The notes: generated from the sequence alone by a model not told the origin. A stretch of 64,000 bases of DNA from CAIWHR01 sp963734055 (GCA_963734055.1 CAVTFQ010000002.1:682001-746000), one strand, 5' to 3'. Counted from the first letter of the stretch, positions 51,994 through 62,327 are shown. Numbers and translations: made by a program.

Positions 51994-54557
51994 TTGAGCG
52001 CATCCCATCGTGCCGTGATGTTCCATGCGGGCCGGATCCGCGTCGACGCGCACGCACGTGTCGTGCTCGTCGACGGGCGCCCAGCGAAGCTCGGCGGCCG
52101 CGCGTTCGACTTGCTCGAGGCGCTGATGCAACGGCGCGATCGGGTCGTGCCGAAGCAGGAGCTGCTCGACGTCGTCTGGCCGGGCCTGATCGTCGAGGAG
52201 AACAATCTGCAGGTTCACGTGATGAACCTGCGCAAGCTGCTCGGGCCGGGGTCGATCGTGACCGTCTCCGGACGCGGGTACCAGTTCGCGCTGGCCGAGG
52301 ATGCAACCCCGGGCGAGCAGCGCAATGGTGGCGCCAGTCACCCCATCGTCGAACCCGGTCCCGCGTTGGAGACTCCGCGGGACCCCCGCACTTCGCTCAT
52401 CGGCCGCGATGAGCTGGTCGCATCGGCGTGCGCGCTCCTGCGCCGCGACGACATCCGGCTCGTCACGCTGAGCGGACCGGGCGGTTCGGGCAAGACGCGC
52501 GTTGGCCTGCGCGTGACTGCCGAGCTCGCCCACGACTTCGCCGACGGCAGCTACATCGTCTTGCTCGCGCCGGTGCGCGATGCGGCACGCGTGGCCTCGA
52601 CGATCGCCGTCGTGCTGAACGTCCAGGAAGCGGGGAGCCGGCCGATCGAGGACCTCCTCATCGCCTATCTCGGCGAGCGTTCGGTGCTGCTGACGCTCGA
52701 CAACTTCGAGCACGTGCTGGCGGCGGCACCGCTCGTGACGAGGCTGCTCGAGAGCTGTTCGCGGCTCAAGATCCTCGTCACCAGTCGGAAGGTGCTGCGC
52801 GTCCCTGCGGAGCACGACGTCCTCGTGCCGCCGCTTCCGCTCCCCGCCGCGCAGGCGAGCACGACCCAAGCGCTCAGGACACCGGCTGTTCGTCTCTTCG
52901 TCGAGCGCGCCCGCGCGACGGGGCGCGCGGTGGACGAGCAACCGACCGATGTCGCCGCGGCCGTCGACATCTGCCGGCGGCTGGACGGACTTCCGCTCGC
53001 CATCGAGCTCGCAGCGGCGAGGCTGCGCGTGCTGACGCCGGTCGCGCTCGCGCAGCGTCTCGGCAGCCGTCTGACGATGCTCAAGGGAGGCACGAGCGAC
53101 CTGCCGCAACGGCAGAAGACGCTGCGCGACGCGATCGCCTGGAGCTACGAGCTTCTCGAGCCCGACGAGCAGAGGCTGTTCCGCCGCCTCGCGGTGTTCG
53201 TCGGCGGCTGGACGCTCGAAGCGGCCGAAGCGATCGCCGGCGGGGACGGACTCGCGCAGAGCGTGCTCGACTTGTTGTCGTCGCTGATTGACCACAATCT
53301 CGTGCAGCGGACCGAGGACGTCGTCGACGAGCCGCGCTTTGCGATGCTCGAGACGGTGCGCGAATTCTCGACGGAGCTGTTCGAGTCGAGTGGCGAGGCG
53401 GACGCGCTGCGCACGCGCCATGCGACCACTTCATCGCGTTCGCCGAGCGAATCGACCCGCGACTGCGAACCGGCGGACGCGCGCCGTGGCTCGCGCGGAT
53501 GAAGGCCGAGTACAACAACCTGCGCGCCGCACTGGCCTGGGTCGTGATCGAAAGACAGGATACCGTCGCGGCATTGCGTCTGACGGGCGCACTGCCTTGG
53601 TACTGGTACTTCGCCGGACAGTACAGCGAGGGACGCGGCTGGATCAACCTTGCGCTCGCATTGCCCGGCGCCGACGCGCCCACCTCCGCCCGCGCGAAGG
53701 TGCTGTCGGGGGCAGCGCGTCTGGCGACCTACGCGGGAGCAGCCAACGAAGCCATTGCGTTGGCAACCGAGAGCGTGGCCCTGTTTCGTGCCGCAGGCGA
53801 TCGTGCCGGACTGGCCGTCGCGCTGCTCCATCTCGCGCTGCCCAAGATACAAGTGCAAGACCGCGAGAGCGCTTGCTCATGCCTCGAGGAGGCCGCCGAA
53901 TGCTTCCGCGAGCTTGGCGACGAGTGGGGAACCGCGCTTGCCGTGACCTACCGTGGAGTGGCGCTCGCTTTTCAGTCCGGCTTCGAGAACGAGGCGCGCA
54001 TGCTGTTGAGCGAAGGTAGCTCGCGCTGTCGGGCGCTCGGAGACGACTGGGCAGTCACGACGTCGTCGCACTACCTCGGTAGCATCGCATTGCGTCAGCG
54101 AGATTACGCAGCGGCGCGCAAGCTTACCGAGGAGATGCTCGTCATCGCGCGCGAGCTCGGCGATGGCTACCGGATTTCGCGCAATTTGCACCAGCTTGCG
54201 GAGATCGCCCTGGCGCAACAACAGACCGACGAGGCGCTCCGCCATCTACGGAGCAGCATCGCTATCAATCGCGAGCAGGGGCGAACGGGAGACATCGCGT
54301 TGCAACTGCGTCTCCTCGCCAGCATCGAGGCGGAGCAGTCGCGGCCCGAGCAAGCCGTTCGCCTCTATGCCGCAGCATCGCGCCTCGAAGGCCATGCGAC
54401 GACGATGCCGCCCGACGATCCGGACACTCATGAACGCCTGCGCCAGACGTTGCGGGCAACGCTCGGCGATCGCCGCTACGAAGCCGAGTGGGCGCTCGGC
54501 GCATCGATGTCGCTCGGACAGGTCGTAACCTCGGCTCTCTCGTCACCTCACCTCTAG
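51994..54557 (+). CDS. Winged-helix regulator with ATPase and TPR domains, frameshifted in this sequence
   Basis: From TTG 51994 (good AAGGGGGG site; ATG 52018 is an alternative) the protein has an OmpR-type DNA-binding domain (about 10-100; LVDGRPAKLGGRAFDLLEAL, VVWPGLIVEENNLQVHVMNL), then an NB-ARC/predicted-ATPase domain with GPGGSGKTRVGL at about 161, LLTLDNFEHVLAAAP and LDGLPLAIELAAARL. At GCGACC (about 53422-53427) one base is missing: restoring it joins RHA to HFIAFAERIDPRLRTGG and the helical TPR-like half ending at 54557. The composite is about 855 residues. Regulators of this form are common in beta/gammaproteobacteria; ligand and targets are unknown. It faces an NmrA-like gene that overlaps its end. 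Confidence 0.82.
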
Positions 54558-55457
54558 CGCGGTGCGGTGCTCGCGTACGCGTTCGCGCACGAATTCTTCC
54601 ATTGTTGTCGGGCCGACCACGTGTTCGCCTGCTGAATCGCCCGCGTCGAAGGTCTCGGAAAAGGCGTCATTGGGCAGGCTCGACAGTCGCATGACGCGCG
54701 CGATTCCGGGATGGAGCGGGCGCGCGATAAGGCCGATCGCGCCGAGCGCGGCGCGCGGAACGTGAACGATGCGTGCGGGCACGCTGGCGATCCGGGCATA
54801 CAGCCGCGCCACGTCGTCGTTCGTGAAGTTGCCCGGGCCCCCGATCGCGATCACGTGCTCATGCAGTATTTCGTCGGTCAGTGTCCTCGCCGCGATTGCG
54901 GCGACGTCGCGCGCCGCGACGAAGTTCCGTCGTTTCGTTCCGGTGCCGAGGATCACGGTGCGGCCGGTATCGAGAATGCCCTTGCCGTTGAACGTGTGAG
55001 CGTGCCATTCCATGAGCGCCGACGGGCGGAGCACGACATACGCCAGACCGCTCGCCGCGAGGTACTGCTCGATCGACCATTTCGTGCGGAAGAAGTCGAC
55101 GGGATGGTCCGGCGCTGCTCCGAGTGCTGACGTGTGGACGAAGCGCGTAACACCGGCTTCGCGTGCGACGTCGACCAGCGCGCGATGACCGGCATCGTCG
55201 ACGGCTTCGGATCGGTTCCGTCCGCGGCTCAAGAGCCCATGGGCAGCCGCGAACACACCATCGACGCCCGCGCAAGCCCGCACGACCGACGCACGGTCGG
55301 TGAGATCGCCGATTACCGGCTCGGCGCCCAGCGCCTCGAGATCGCGCACGCGCCGCTCGTGGCGGGTCATGCCGCGCACCCGGTGGCCGGCCGCGCGCAG
55401 GCAGCGCACCGTCTCACGGCCGAGCACTCCGGTTGCGCCCACGACGAGTACCAGCAT
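54543..55457 (-). CDS. NmrA-like NAD(P)-binding atypical SDR
   Basis: A 304-residue protein with the glycine-rich VVGATGVLGRETVRCL at the N-terminus (GATGxxG, atypical SDR), DLTDRASVVRACAGVDGVFA, HTSALGAAPDHPVDFFRTKW with a Y-less active site, and LRPSALMEWH. This is the NmrA/complex-I-assembly-like group that binds NAD(P) and often lacks clear catalysis. It converges on and overlaps the regulator by fifteen bases. Function unknown. Confidence 0.82.
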   Translation of the reverse strand: MLVLVVGATGVLGRETVRCLRAAGHRVRGMTRHERRVRDLEALGAEPVIGDLTDRASVVRACAGVDGVFAAAHGLLSRGRNRSEAVDDAGHRALVDVAREAGVTRFVHTSALGAAPDHPVDFFRTKWSIEQYLAASGLAYVVLRPSALMEWHAHTFNGKGILDTGRTVILGTGTKRRNFVAARDVAAIAARTLTDEILHEHVIAIGGPGNFTNDDVARLYARIASVPARIVHVPRAALGAIGLIARPLHPGIARVMRLSSLPNDAFSETFDAGDSAGEHVVGPTTMEEFVRERVREHRTALEVR

Positions 55458-55643
55458 GGCAGTCCCGTCCGCATCGATTTCGTTGTTACGGCGAATTATG
55501 TGACCCGATCGCGGTCCGTGCCAAGGCAGCCAATGCGAATTCAGAATTCTTCAGGATTGGGCCAAAGACACGTCGCGAACCGACGGGCACAGTGGCGTCA
55601 TGTCAGGCGCGGTGCAAACCGATCCATCACGAGGGAGTCAAAA

Positions 55644-55807
55644 ATGAGGAAGGCCCTCCTGTCCGCCTCTTCGCCGTCGTCCCGTCCGTCGTCGTCACGC
55701 TGGTTCTGTTCGATCAAGTGGCCATGATGGGCCTCTACGCGGAGCCGCAGACCGCGGCGCCCGCGATCCTGCGATCTGCTTACCCCGTTGCCGTGGCCGA
55801 CCGCTGA
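55644..55807 (+). CDS. Small membrane protein, frameshifted in this sequence
   Basis: ATG 55644 follows a good GAGGGAG site but the frame turns into a Ser/Arg-rich run and stops early. If one C is restored near 55664-55670, the sequence becomes MRKALLSALFAVVPSVVVTL then VLFDQVAMMGLYAEPQTAAP and ends AYPVAVADR at the TGA 55805-55807: 54 residues with one transmembrane or signal helix (about 4-23). The improvement is large, so a missing base is likely. I do not recognise the family. It is 31 bases upstream of a secreted-protein gene and may be its operon partner. Confidence 0.55.
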
Positions 55808-55838
55808 TCGCTGTCTCATCCATCGAAAGGAGAATGCC

Positions 55839-56309
55839 ATGAAGTGCCAAGCTTGCCTTGCCGCCGTCCTTTCACTGCTCATGTCGCCCGCGTTCGCCGG
55901 GTCGTCGTGCGATCAGCGGACCACGACCGGCAGCTGGATGTTCCGGTGCGAAGGCGAATTGTCGGTGCCGGATCCCACTGCTGCTCGCTCGCTCGGGACC
56001 TGCACCGCCACGCGAGATGCATTCTGGAACTGTGCCGGCGACGTCAACCTGGGCGGCGCGATCATCGCGCAGACGTTCCTAGGTCAGGCGCACAACAACG
56101 CGGACTGCACCGGGACGATTCACTACGAGACAACGCTCGGCGGGCAGCCCGCTCCCCCGCTCGACATCAAATATCTGATCCTCGACGGCGGTGACACGAT
56201 CTGGGGCTTGCCGCTGAACTCGGGCGGCGTGCTGACCTGCACGCTGCGCCGGTTGTCCGCCAACAAGCCACGTTTTGACTCGATGGAATCGCTCACCGAC
56301 CGGCAATAA
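55839..56309 (+). CDS. Secreted cysteine-containing protein of unknown function
   Basis: A 156-residue exported protein with a short signal peptide (about 1-20, ending SPAFA) and cysteines in the mature part suggesting disulfides (SSCDQRTTTGSWMFRCEGEL, GTCTATRDAFWNCAG, NNADCTG, LTCTLRR). ATG 55839 follows AAGGAG at six bases. No known domain is recognised. It is downstream of the small membrane protein and on the opposite strand from the peptidase that follows. Confidence 0.7.
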   Translation: MKCQACLAAVLSLLMSPAFAGSSCDQRTTTGSWMFRCEGELSVPDPTAARSLGTCTATRDAFWNCAGDVNLGGAIIAQTFLGQAHNNADCTGTIHYETTLGGQPAPPLDIKYLILDGGDTIWGLPLNSGGVLTCTLRRLSANKPRFDSMESLTDRQ

Positions 56310-56413
56310 CGATGGACGCCCTGGCCGACGCCGTCGCGGCGATACCGGCCGCGGCGGCGCGGCCGACCTGGTCGGCTTGCCCCTGCTCGCGGGCAAGCGC
56401 AAGCGGGCTCGGA

Positions 56414-58402
56414 CTACTTCAGGCGCAGCGTCGTCTCGAGGAAGCTGACCATTGCGTAGAACTGGAAGTCGGCGTTCGCCTTCTTCGCGAAGCCGTGACC
56501 CTCGTTGTCCGCCAGGAGGTACCAGACGGGCACGCCGTTCTTCTTGGCGATCGTGACGATCTGCTCGGCCTCGGTGTAGGGGACGCGCGGGTCGTTCCTG
56601 CCATGCACGACGAGGAGCGGCTTTGCGATTCGCTCGGCGTTGTTCACCGGCGAGATGCGCGTGAGGAGCTCGCGCATCGCCGGCTCCCGCTCGTCGCCGT
56701 ATTCGACGCGGCGCAGGTCGCGCCGGTAGCTCTCGGTCCGCTCGAGGAAAGTGACAAAGTTGGCGATGCCGACGATGTCGATCGAGCTCGCGATCCGATC
56801 GGCATAGTGCGTGGCGACCGCGAGACTCATGTAGCCACCATAGCTCCCGCCTTCGACGGCGACCCGCTCCGGATCGAGGTCCGGCTGCGTCGCGATCCAG
56901 TCGAGCAGCGCGCCGATGTCCTTCACCGTGTCCTCGCGCTTCATTCCATCGTCGAGGGCGATGAAGGTCTTGCCGAATCCGCGCGAGCCCCGCACGTTGG
57001 GCTCGATGAGGGCAATCCCGAGCTCGTTCACGAAATAGTTCCAGCGGCCGATGAAGCCGGGGCGCGCCTGGGCTTCGGGACCGCCGTGGATGGTGATCAG
57101 CACGGGGCGCTTGCCCGTGAACGTCGGTGGCGGCCGCCTGACGAAGCCCGAGATCGCAAGGCCGTCGAAGCTCTTCCACGTGATGAGCTGCGGGCTCGGG
57201 AACGTCGCCGCATCGAGGCCTTCGACCCGGCTCTCGGTCCAGCGCGCCACCGTGTTCGTCCCAACATCGATCGCGTAAACATCACTGGGACCTTGTGCCG
57301 AGTTGATACTGACTGCGAGGTTTCTCGAATTCTCGTGCCAGACGGGGTGGCTCGTGGTCCCGATCGGCAACGCGGGCTGCGGCAGCGGCTTCCTCGTCGC
57401 GGTGTCATAGAGGCGCAAGGCGCCGACGCCCGCTTCATTGGTGATGACCGCGAGCGTGCGACCGTTGGGCGACAGCGCGACGTCCTCGACATCGGCGGGC
57501 GGGCCGACGCCGAAATAATCGAGCGCGCCCGTCGCGAGGTCGAGGTATGCAAGCCGCCGGAACTCGCCGTCGCGGTTCGTCGCAAGGAACAGCCCGCGAC
57601 CGTTACGTGCGAATGCAAGATCGCCGGAAGAATACGGGGCACCGGGTGTCTCGCCTTCGGCAGGGAGCACCCGCTTGCGCTGCCCGGTCGCGACGTCCAT
57701 CACCCAGATCTCGCTCTCGTTCGCCGACTTGTACTCCTGCATCGCGAGCCGCTTGTCGTCGAACGAAAAGGAGAAATCGCCCCAACCGGCCCCGGGGAGC
57801 GTCGCGATCTTGCGCGCTTTAGCCGGCAGGAGGGGATCGAGCAGTGTCAGGTCCATCTGCGGGTTTTCGCGCCGACCGGTCTTGTCGAGATCGACGGATT
57901 CGACGAGCACCTGGGTGCGCGCGTGATTGAAGCCTGCTGACGCGTGCCGGCGCTGGGGGTCGGTCAGCAGCACGGGTTCGTGGGTGCCAGGGTCGACACG
58001 GTAGAGCTGCGTTTGCTCGTCGCCGCCGGTGTCCTTGGCGAAGAGCAGCGTGTCCGGCCGCCTGGGCGCATAGGTGCCGGCGCGAACCGGATCGGGGAAA
58101 TCCGTGAGCTGAACGAGCGGCCCGAGCGGCTGCTTCACGACGTGCAATTGCGTCGTGTTGACGGCGCGGGTGGCGACGACGATCTCGCGTCGTTGCGGAT
58201 GCCACGAAACCGCGGTCCTCGGCTTGAATTCGGTGTACGGGGCGATCTTCGCGGCGAGAGCGGCCGGAATCGGCGGTACACCTTCGACGTGAAGCGCGGC
58301 ATTCGGGGCGACGGCATCGGCCGGTGCATCGGCGTGGGCCAAGCCAACGACGGCAACGAGCGTTGCCAGCGCGGCGGCGCGGAAGGTGCGCAGATCGGGC
58401 AT
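56414..58402 (-). CDS. Prolyl oligopeptidase-family serine peptidase (S9)
   Basis: A 662-residue exported peptidase: signal peptide at 1-27 (AALATLVAVVGLAHA), a beta-propeller-like N-terminal domain to about 400, and an alpha/beta hydrolase domain with nucleophile EGGSYGGYMS (Ser at about 517), Asp in GRNDPRVP (about 604) and His in NEGHGF (about 635). The catalytic triad is complete. Likely cleaves peptides in the periplasm. ATG 58402 gives the signal peptide directly; a longer frame to 58597 is rejected. Confidence 0.9.
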   Translation of the reverse strand: MPDLRTFRAAALATLVAVVGLAHADAPADAVAPNAALHVEGVPPIPAALAAKIAPYTEFKPRTAVSWHPQRREIVVATRAVNTTQLHVVKQPLGPLVQLTDFPDPVRAGTYAPRRPDTLLFAKDTGGDEQTQLYRVDPGTHEPVLLTDPQRRHASAGFNHARTQVLVESVDLDKTGRRENPQMDLTLLDPLLPAKARKIATLPGAGWGDFSFSFDDKRLAMQEYKSANESEIWVMDVATGQRKRVLPAEGETPGAPYSSGDLAFARNGRGLFLATNRDGEFRRLAYLDLATGALDYFGVGPPADVEDVALSPNGRTLAVITNEAGVGALRLYDTATRKPLPQPALPIGTTSHPVWHENSRNLAVSINSAQGPSDVYAIDVGTNTVARWTESRVEGLDAATFPSPQLITWKSFDGLAISGFVRRPPPTFTGKRPVLITIHGGPEAQARPGFIGRWNYFVNELGIALIEPNVRGSRGFGKTFIALDDGMKREDTVKDIGALLDWIATQPDLDPERVAVEGGSYGGYMSLAVATHYADRIASSIDIVGIANFVTFLERTESYRRDLRRVEYGDEREPAMRELLTRISPVNNAERIAKPLLVVHGRNDPRVPYTEAEQIVTIAKKNGVPVWYLLADNEGHGFAKKANADFQFYAMVSFLETTLRLK

Positions 58403-58497
58403 CGGTAGTTCTCGCAGGGCGCAACGGCACACGCGTGCGCGACGGGGACGGCTGATAAAATCCATTCTAACCGCTATGCCCTTCGCCAGCGGACGCC

Positions 58498-59205
58498 ATG
58501 CTCCCTGTCGCCATCTTCCGCTTTTCGCCGACCGAAGGGCCGGCGTACTTCGCCGAGTGGCTGACGCGCCGCGGTCTCGCATCGACGATCGTTGCATTGG
58601 ACGAGGGCGCGAGCGTGCCGACGGATCCTCGCGCGCACGCCGGCATCGCGCTGATGGGCGGGCCGATGGGCGTGAACGATGCGCTGCCCTGGATCGAGCC
58701 GCTCTGCGCGTTCCTCCGCGCGGCGGTCGCAGAGCGCGTGCCGGTGCTCGGCCACTGTCTCGGCGGGCAGCTGCTCGCCAAGGCGCTGGGCGCGCGCGTG
58801 GCGCGCGCGCCGCGACACGAAATCGGCTGGATCGACGTCGAGACGACGGACGAAGGCGCGCGCGACGATTGGTTCGGCGGCCGGCCGCGATTCACGACTT
58901 TCCAGTGGCACTATGATGCGTTCGCGGTGCCCGAAGGCGCGACCCGCGTGCTCGGGAATGCGTTCAATGCCAACCAGGCGTATGTCGTCGACAACCGGCA
59001 CGTCGGCCTCCAGTGTCACGTCGAGATGACGCGGGACCTGGTCGAAACCTGGCTGTCAACCGGCGCGTCGGAGCTGCCGGCGGATTCGAGCGAGTCGGCG
59101 CAATCCGCGACCGAGATTCATCGAGACCTCGATCGACGCCTTGCGGAGCTGCACGCGGTCGCCGACGACGTGTACGCGCGCTGGGCGACGGGGTTGGTCA
59201 GGTAG
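58498..59205 (+). CDS. Class I glutamine amidotransferase-like protein
   Basis: A 235-residue GATase-fold protein with the nucleophile elbow GHCLGGQ (Cys87), FQWHYDAF, and the His/Glu pair in LQCHVEMTRD. All three catalytic residues are present. It stands alone as a GMP-synthase-like single domain of the type associated with gamma-glutamyl hydrolysis or amide transfer; partner unknown. It precedes mutL by nine bases. Confidence 0.85.
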   Translation: MLPVAIFRFSPTEGPAYFAEWLTRRGLASTIVALDEGASVPTDPRAHAGIALMGGPMGVNDALPWIEPLCAFLRAAVAERVPVLGHCLGGQLLAKALGARVARAPRHEIGWIDVETTDEGARDDWFGGRPRFTTFQWHYDAFAVPEGATRVLGNAFNANQAYVVDNRHVGLQCHVEMTRDLVETWLSTGASELPADSSESAQSATEIHRDLDRRLAELHAVADDVYARWATGLVR

Positions 59206-59214
59206 GGCCCATCC

Positions 59215-61011
59215 ATGCCGATCCGCGCGCTCTCCGATCAGCTCATCAACCAGATCGCCGCCGGCGAGGTCGTCGAGCGGCCGGCGGCGGCGCTGAAGGA
59301 GCTTCTCGAGAACGCGCTCGATTCGGGCGCGACCCAGATCGACGTCGATCTCGCGGGTGGCGGCATCGAGCGGATCCGGGTCGCCGACAACGGCGCCGGC
59401 ATCGAGCGCGAGGAGCTGTCGCTCGCCGTCGCGCGCCACGCGACCTCCAAGCTCGCGACGGCCGACGACCTGGCCGCGATCGCGACGCTGGGCTTCCGCG
59501 GCGAGGCGCTGGCGTCGATCGGCGCCGTCTCGCGGCTTGCGCTGGCTTCGCGTGCGGCGGGGCGGCCGCACGCGTGGCGGATCGAGGTCGACGGCGGTAT
59601 TGCCGGCGTGACCGCTCCCGCGGCCCTTGCGACGGGGACGACGGTCACCGTGCGCGAGCTCTACTTCAACACGCCCGCGCGGCGAAAGTTCCTGCGCACC
59701 GAGGCGACCGAATGGGGCCACTGCGACGAGGCGTTCCGCCGCGTCGCTCTTGCGCATCCCGACGTGGGTTTCACGCTGCAGCACAACGGGCGCGTCGTGC
59801 ACCGGCTTCTGGCGCAGGGTCGGCGCGCGCGGGTCGAAGCGCTCCTGGGCGACGGATTCGTCGCGGGCGCGGCGCAGGTCGACGCGCGAGCGGGGCCCCT
59901 CGCCCTCGCGGGCTATGCGGTCCGCCCGGCGTACGCGACGCAATCCGCCGGACAGTACACGTTCGTCAACGGGCGCTTCGTGCGCGACCGCGTGCTCGCG
60001 CACGCGTTGCGCGAGGCCTACCGCGACGTGCTCCACCACGAGCGCCAGCCGGCGTACGCGCTCTGGCTCACGCTCGAGCCGCGCCAGGTCGACGTCAACG
60101 TGCACCCGCAGAAGATCGAGGTGCGCTTCCGCGATTCGGGCGCCGTGCACGAGTTCGTCCGCCGCGCGATCGAGCGGGCGCTCGCGCTGACCGGCGCGGA
60201 GCAGCCGGCGGTGTCGGCCGCCGACCGCCTCGGGCTCGCCGCGGCGCACGTGCCGCCGCTCGCGCCGCCGCACGAATGGGGTGGCGTACCGACGCGACCC
60301 GCGGCGTGGCTGCCCGCGCAGAGCGCCATGGCGCTCCCCGCCGGCGAGCCTGCCGCGTTCTACGCGCGGCTGTTCGGCGCGCGGTCGCCGCCGACCGGGG
60401 ACCTGCCGGACCTTCCGCCGACCGGCGAGGAACAGCCGCTCGGCTTCGCGCTCGCGCAGCTCCACGGGATCTACGTGCTCGCGCAGAATCGCGACGGTCT
60501 CGTGCTGGTCGACATGCACGCGGCGCACGAGCGGATCGTCTACGAGCGGCTCAAGGCCGCGGCGAACCTGCGCGTGCCGGTGCAGCCGTTGCTCGTTCCG
60601 GCGACGTTCTCGGCGTCGCCGCTCGAGGTCGCCGCCGCGGAAGAACACGCGGAATCGCTCGACCGGCTCGGCTTCGCGATCGCCGCGCTCGGCCCCGCGA
60701 CGCTCGCCGTGCGCGGCATCCCGGCGCCGCTGGCCGATGCCGACGCCGCGACGCTCGCGCACGCGGTCCTGTCCGAGCTGCGCGAGTTCGGCGGCAGCGA
60801 GGTGCTCGATGCGCATCGCGACGAGCTCCTGTCGACGATGGCCTGTCACGCCGCCGTGCGGGCGAACCGGAGCCTCACGGTCCCCGAGATGAACGCGCTC
60901 CTGCGCGAGATGGAAGCGACCGAGCGCGCAGGGCAGTGCAATCACGGCCGGCCGACCTGGTACCAGCTGACCCTCTCGGATCTCGATCGCCTGTTCATGA
61001 GGGGGCGCTAG
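59215..61011 (+). CDS. mutL: DNA mismatch repair protein MutL (endonuclease-motif type)
   Basis: A 598-residue GHKL ATPase: NQIAAGEVVERPAAALKELL, DNGAGI, TLGFRGEALASIGAVSRL and the C-terminal dimerisation domain. That domain contains DMHAAHERIVYE (D-x-H-A-x2-E-x4-E), ACHAAVRANRSL and GQCNHGRPTW, which together are the metal-binding set of nicking MutL proteins. Bacteria with this type lack MutH and nick the new strand themselves. Start ATG 59215; miaA follows in the same direction. Confidence 0.96.
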   Translation: MPIRALSDQLINQIAAGEVVERPAAALKELLENALDSGATQIDVDLAGGGIERIRVADNGAGIEREELSLAVARHATSKLATADDLAAIATLGFRGEALASIGAVSRLALASRAAGRPHAWRIEVDGGIAGVTAPAALATGTTVTVRELYFNTPARRKFLRTEATEWGHCDEAFRRVALAHPDVGFTLQHNGRVVHRLLAQGRRARVEALLGDGFVAGAAQVDARAGPLALAGYAVRPAYATQSAGQYTFVNGRFVRDRVLAHALREAYRDVLHHERQPAYALWLTLEPRQVDVNVHPQKIEVRFRDSGAVHEFVRRAIERALALTGAEQPAVSAADRLGLAAAHVPPLAPPHEWGGVPTRPAAWLPAQSAMALPAGEPAAFYARLFGARSPPTGDLPDLPPTGEEQPLGFALAQLHGIYVLAQNRDGLVLVDMHAAHERIVYERLKAAANLRVPVQPLLVPATFSASPLEVAAAEEHAESLDRLGFAIAALGPATLAVRGIPAPLADADAATLAHAVLSELREFGGSEVLDAHRDELLSTMACHAAVRANRSLTVPEMNALLREMEATERAGQCNHGRPTWYQLTLSDLDRLFMRGR

Positions 61012-61026
61012 CCCCCGCTCACGGGC

Positions 61027-61965
61027 ATGACCCCGGCGGTTCTCCTGATGGGCCCGACCGCGGTCGGAAAGAGCGCGCTTGCGCTGGCACTGGCCGTGCG
61101 GCTCGGCGGCGAGATCGTCAGCGTCGACTCCGCGCAGATCTACCGTGGGATGGACGTCGGCACGGCGAAGCCGGACGTGACGACGCGGGCGAGCGTGCCC
61201 CACCACCTGATCGACATCGTCGATCCGACGGAGTCGTACTCCGCGGCGCGGTTCCGCGACGATGCCCTCGCGGCGATCGCCGCGATTCGCGCCCGCGGCC
61301 GGGTCCCGATCGTGGCCGGCGGCACGATGCTCTACTTCAAGGCGCTGACCGAGGGCCTGAGCGCGCTGCCCCGGGCCGATCCCGGGATTCGCGCACGCCT
61401 CGACGCGCGGGCCGCCCGCGAGGGCTGGCCCGCGCTGCACGCGGAGCTCGCCGGCGTGGATCCCCCGACCGCGGCGCGCCTCGCGCCGACCGACGCGCAG
61501 CGCATCCAGCGCGCGCTCGAGGTCCAAGAGCTATCTGGCTCGCCGCTCTCTGCGCTGCAGGGCGCGCGTGACCAGGGGATCTCGCTGGGCGCCGTCGTTC
61601 GTATCGCCCTCGTTCCGACCGATCGGGCTTGCCTGCACGCGGCCATCGCCCTGCGTTTCGATGCCATGCTCGCTGCGGGTCTCGTCGACGAGCTCCGGCA
61701 GCTGCGAACCCGCTACGCGCTCGAGCCGTCGCTGCCGTCGATGCGGTGTGTCGGCTACCGTCAGGCCTGGGAATATCTCGAAGGGCGGATCGATGCACCC
61801 GCCCTCCGTGCGAAGGGGATCGCCGCGACGCGCCAGCTGGCGAAGCGGCAGCTCACCTGGCTCAGGGCCACAACGGCGCATGTCTTCGCGGTGCCGGGGG
61901 ATGCGCTCGTCGACAGGGCCGCGCGGCTTTTCGCTGCTGCGGGCCGGGAACCCGGGCCCGGCTAG
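61027..61965 (+). CDS. miaA: tRNA dimethylallyltransferase
   Basis: Adds the isopentenyl group to A37 of tRNAs reading UNN codons, using DMAPP (from the ispA/dxs pathway). The 312-residue product has GPTAVGKSALALALA, VSVDSAQIYRGMDVGTAKP, HHLIDIVDPTESYSAARF, GGTMLYFKAL and CVGYRQAWEYL. It follows mutL by 15 bases, the conserved mutL-miaA order. Complete. Confidence 0.96.
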   Translation: MTPAVLLMGPTAVGKSALALALAVRLGGEIVSVDSAQIYRGMDVGTAKPDVTTRASVPHHLIDIVDPTESYSAARFRDDALAAIAAIRARGRVPIVAGGTMLYFKALTEGLSALPRADPGIRARLDARAAREGWPALHAELAGVDPPTAARLAPTDAQRIQRALEVQELSGSPLSALQGARDQGISLGAVVRIALVPTDRACLHAAIALRFDAMLAAGLVDELRQLRTRYALEPSLPSMRCVGYRQAWEYLEGRIDAPALRAKGIAATRQLAKRQLTWLRATTAHVFAVPGDALVDRAARLFAAAGREPGPG

Positions 61966-62017
61966 GCGGGTCGGACGAAGGCGGCGGCCGGGGGCACGCC
62001 GCGAATGGAGGTTGCCG

Positions 62018-62242
62018 ATGTGGAAGCTCGAAGTGCAGGACGATCGAGGCATCTGGTCGGACGTGCGCGGCGCCGACGGCGCCGTGCTGACGTTCGACAA
62101 CGAGGGCACCGCGCGCGCGAAGCTCTCCGAGCTCTATCCGGTCCTGGTCAGGATGGAGAAGTACGGGGACCCGAAACGCACGCGCGTCGTCCGCGTGTTC
62201 CGCAGCGACGAGGAGTGGGAGGAAGGCACGCCGCCGAAGTGA
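62018..62242 (+). CDS. Small protein of unknown function
   Basis: A 74-residue acidic/basic protein starting LEVQDDRGIWSDVRG after ATG 62018, with VLTFDNEGTARAKLSELYPV and RTRVVRVFRSDEEWEEG. GGAGG at 62006-62010 gives a good ribosome site. Short domain with beta-strand pattern; I do not recognise a named family. It lies between miaA and leuC in the same direction. Confidence 0.65.
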   Translation: MWKLEVQDDRGIWSDVRGADGAVLTFDNEGTARAKLSELYPVLVRMEKYGDPKRTRVVRVFRSDEEWEEGTPPK

Positions 62243-62327
62243 GGCGGCTGCTGCGGGTAGACGTGCGAGCCGTGCGATAATTCTCGTTTCGCGCGCCGGA
62301 CTGCCGCGCGCATTTCCGAACGAACCG

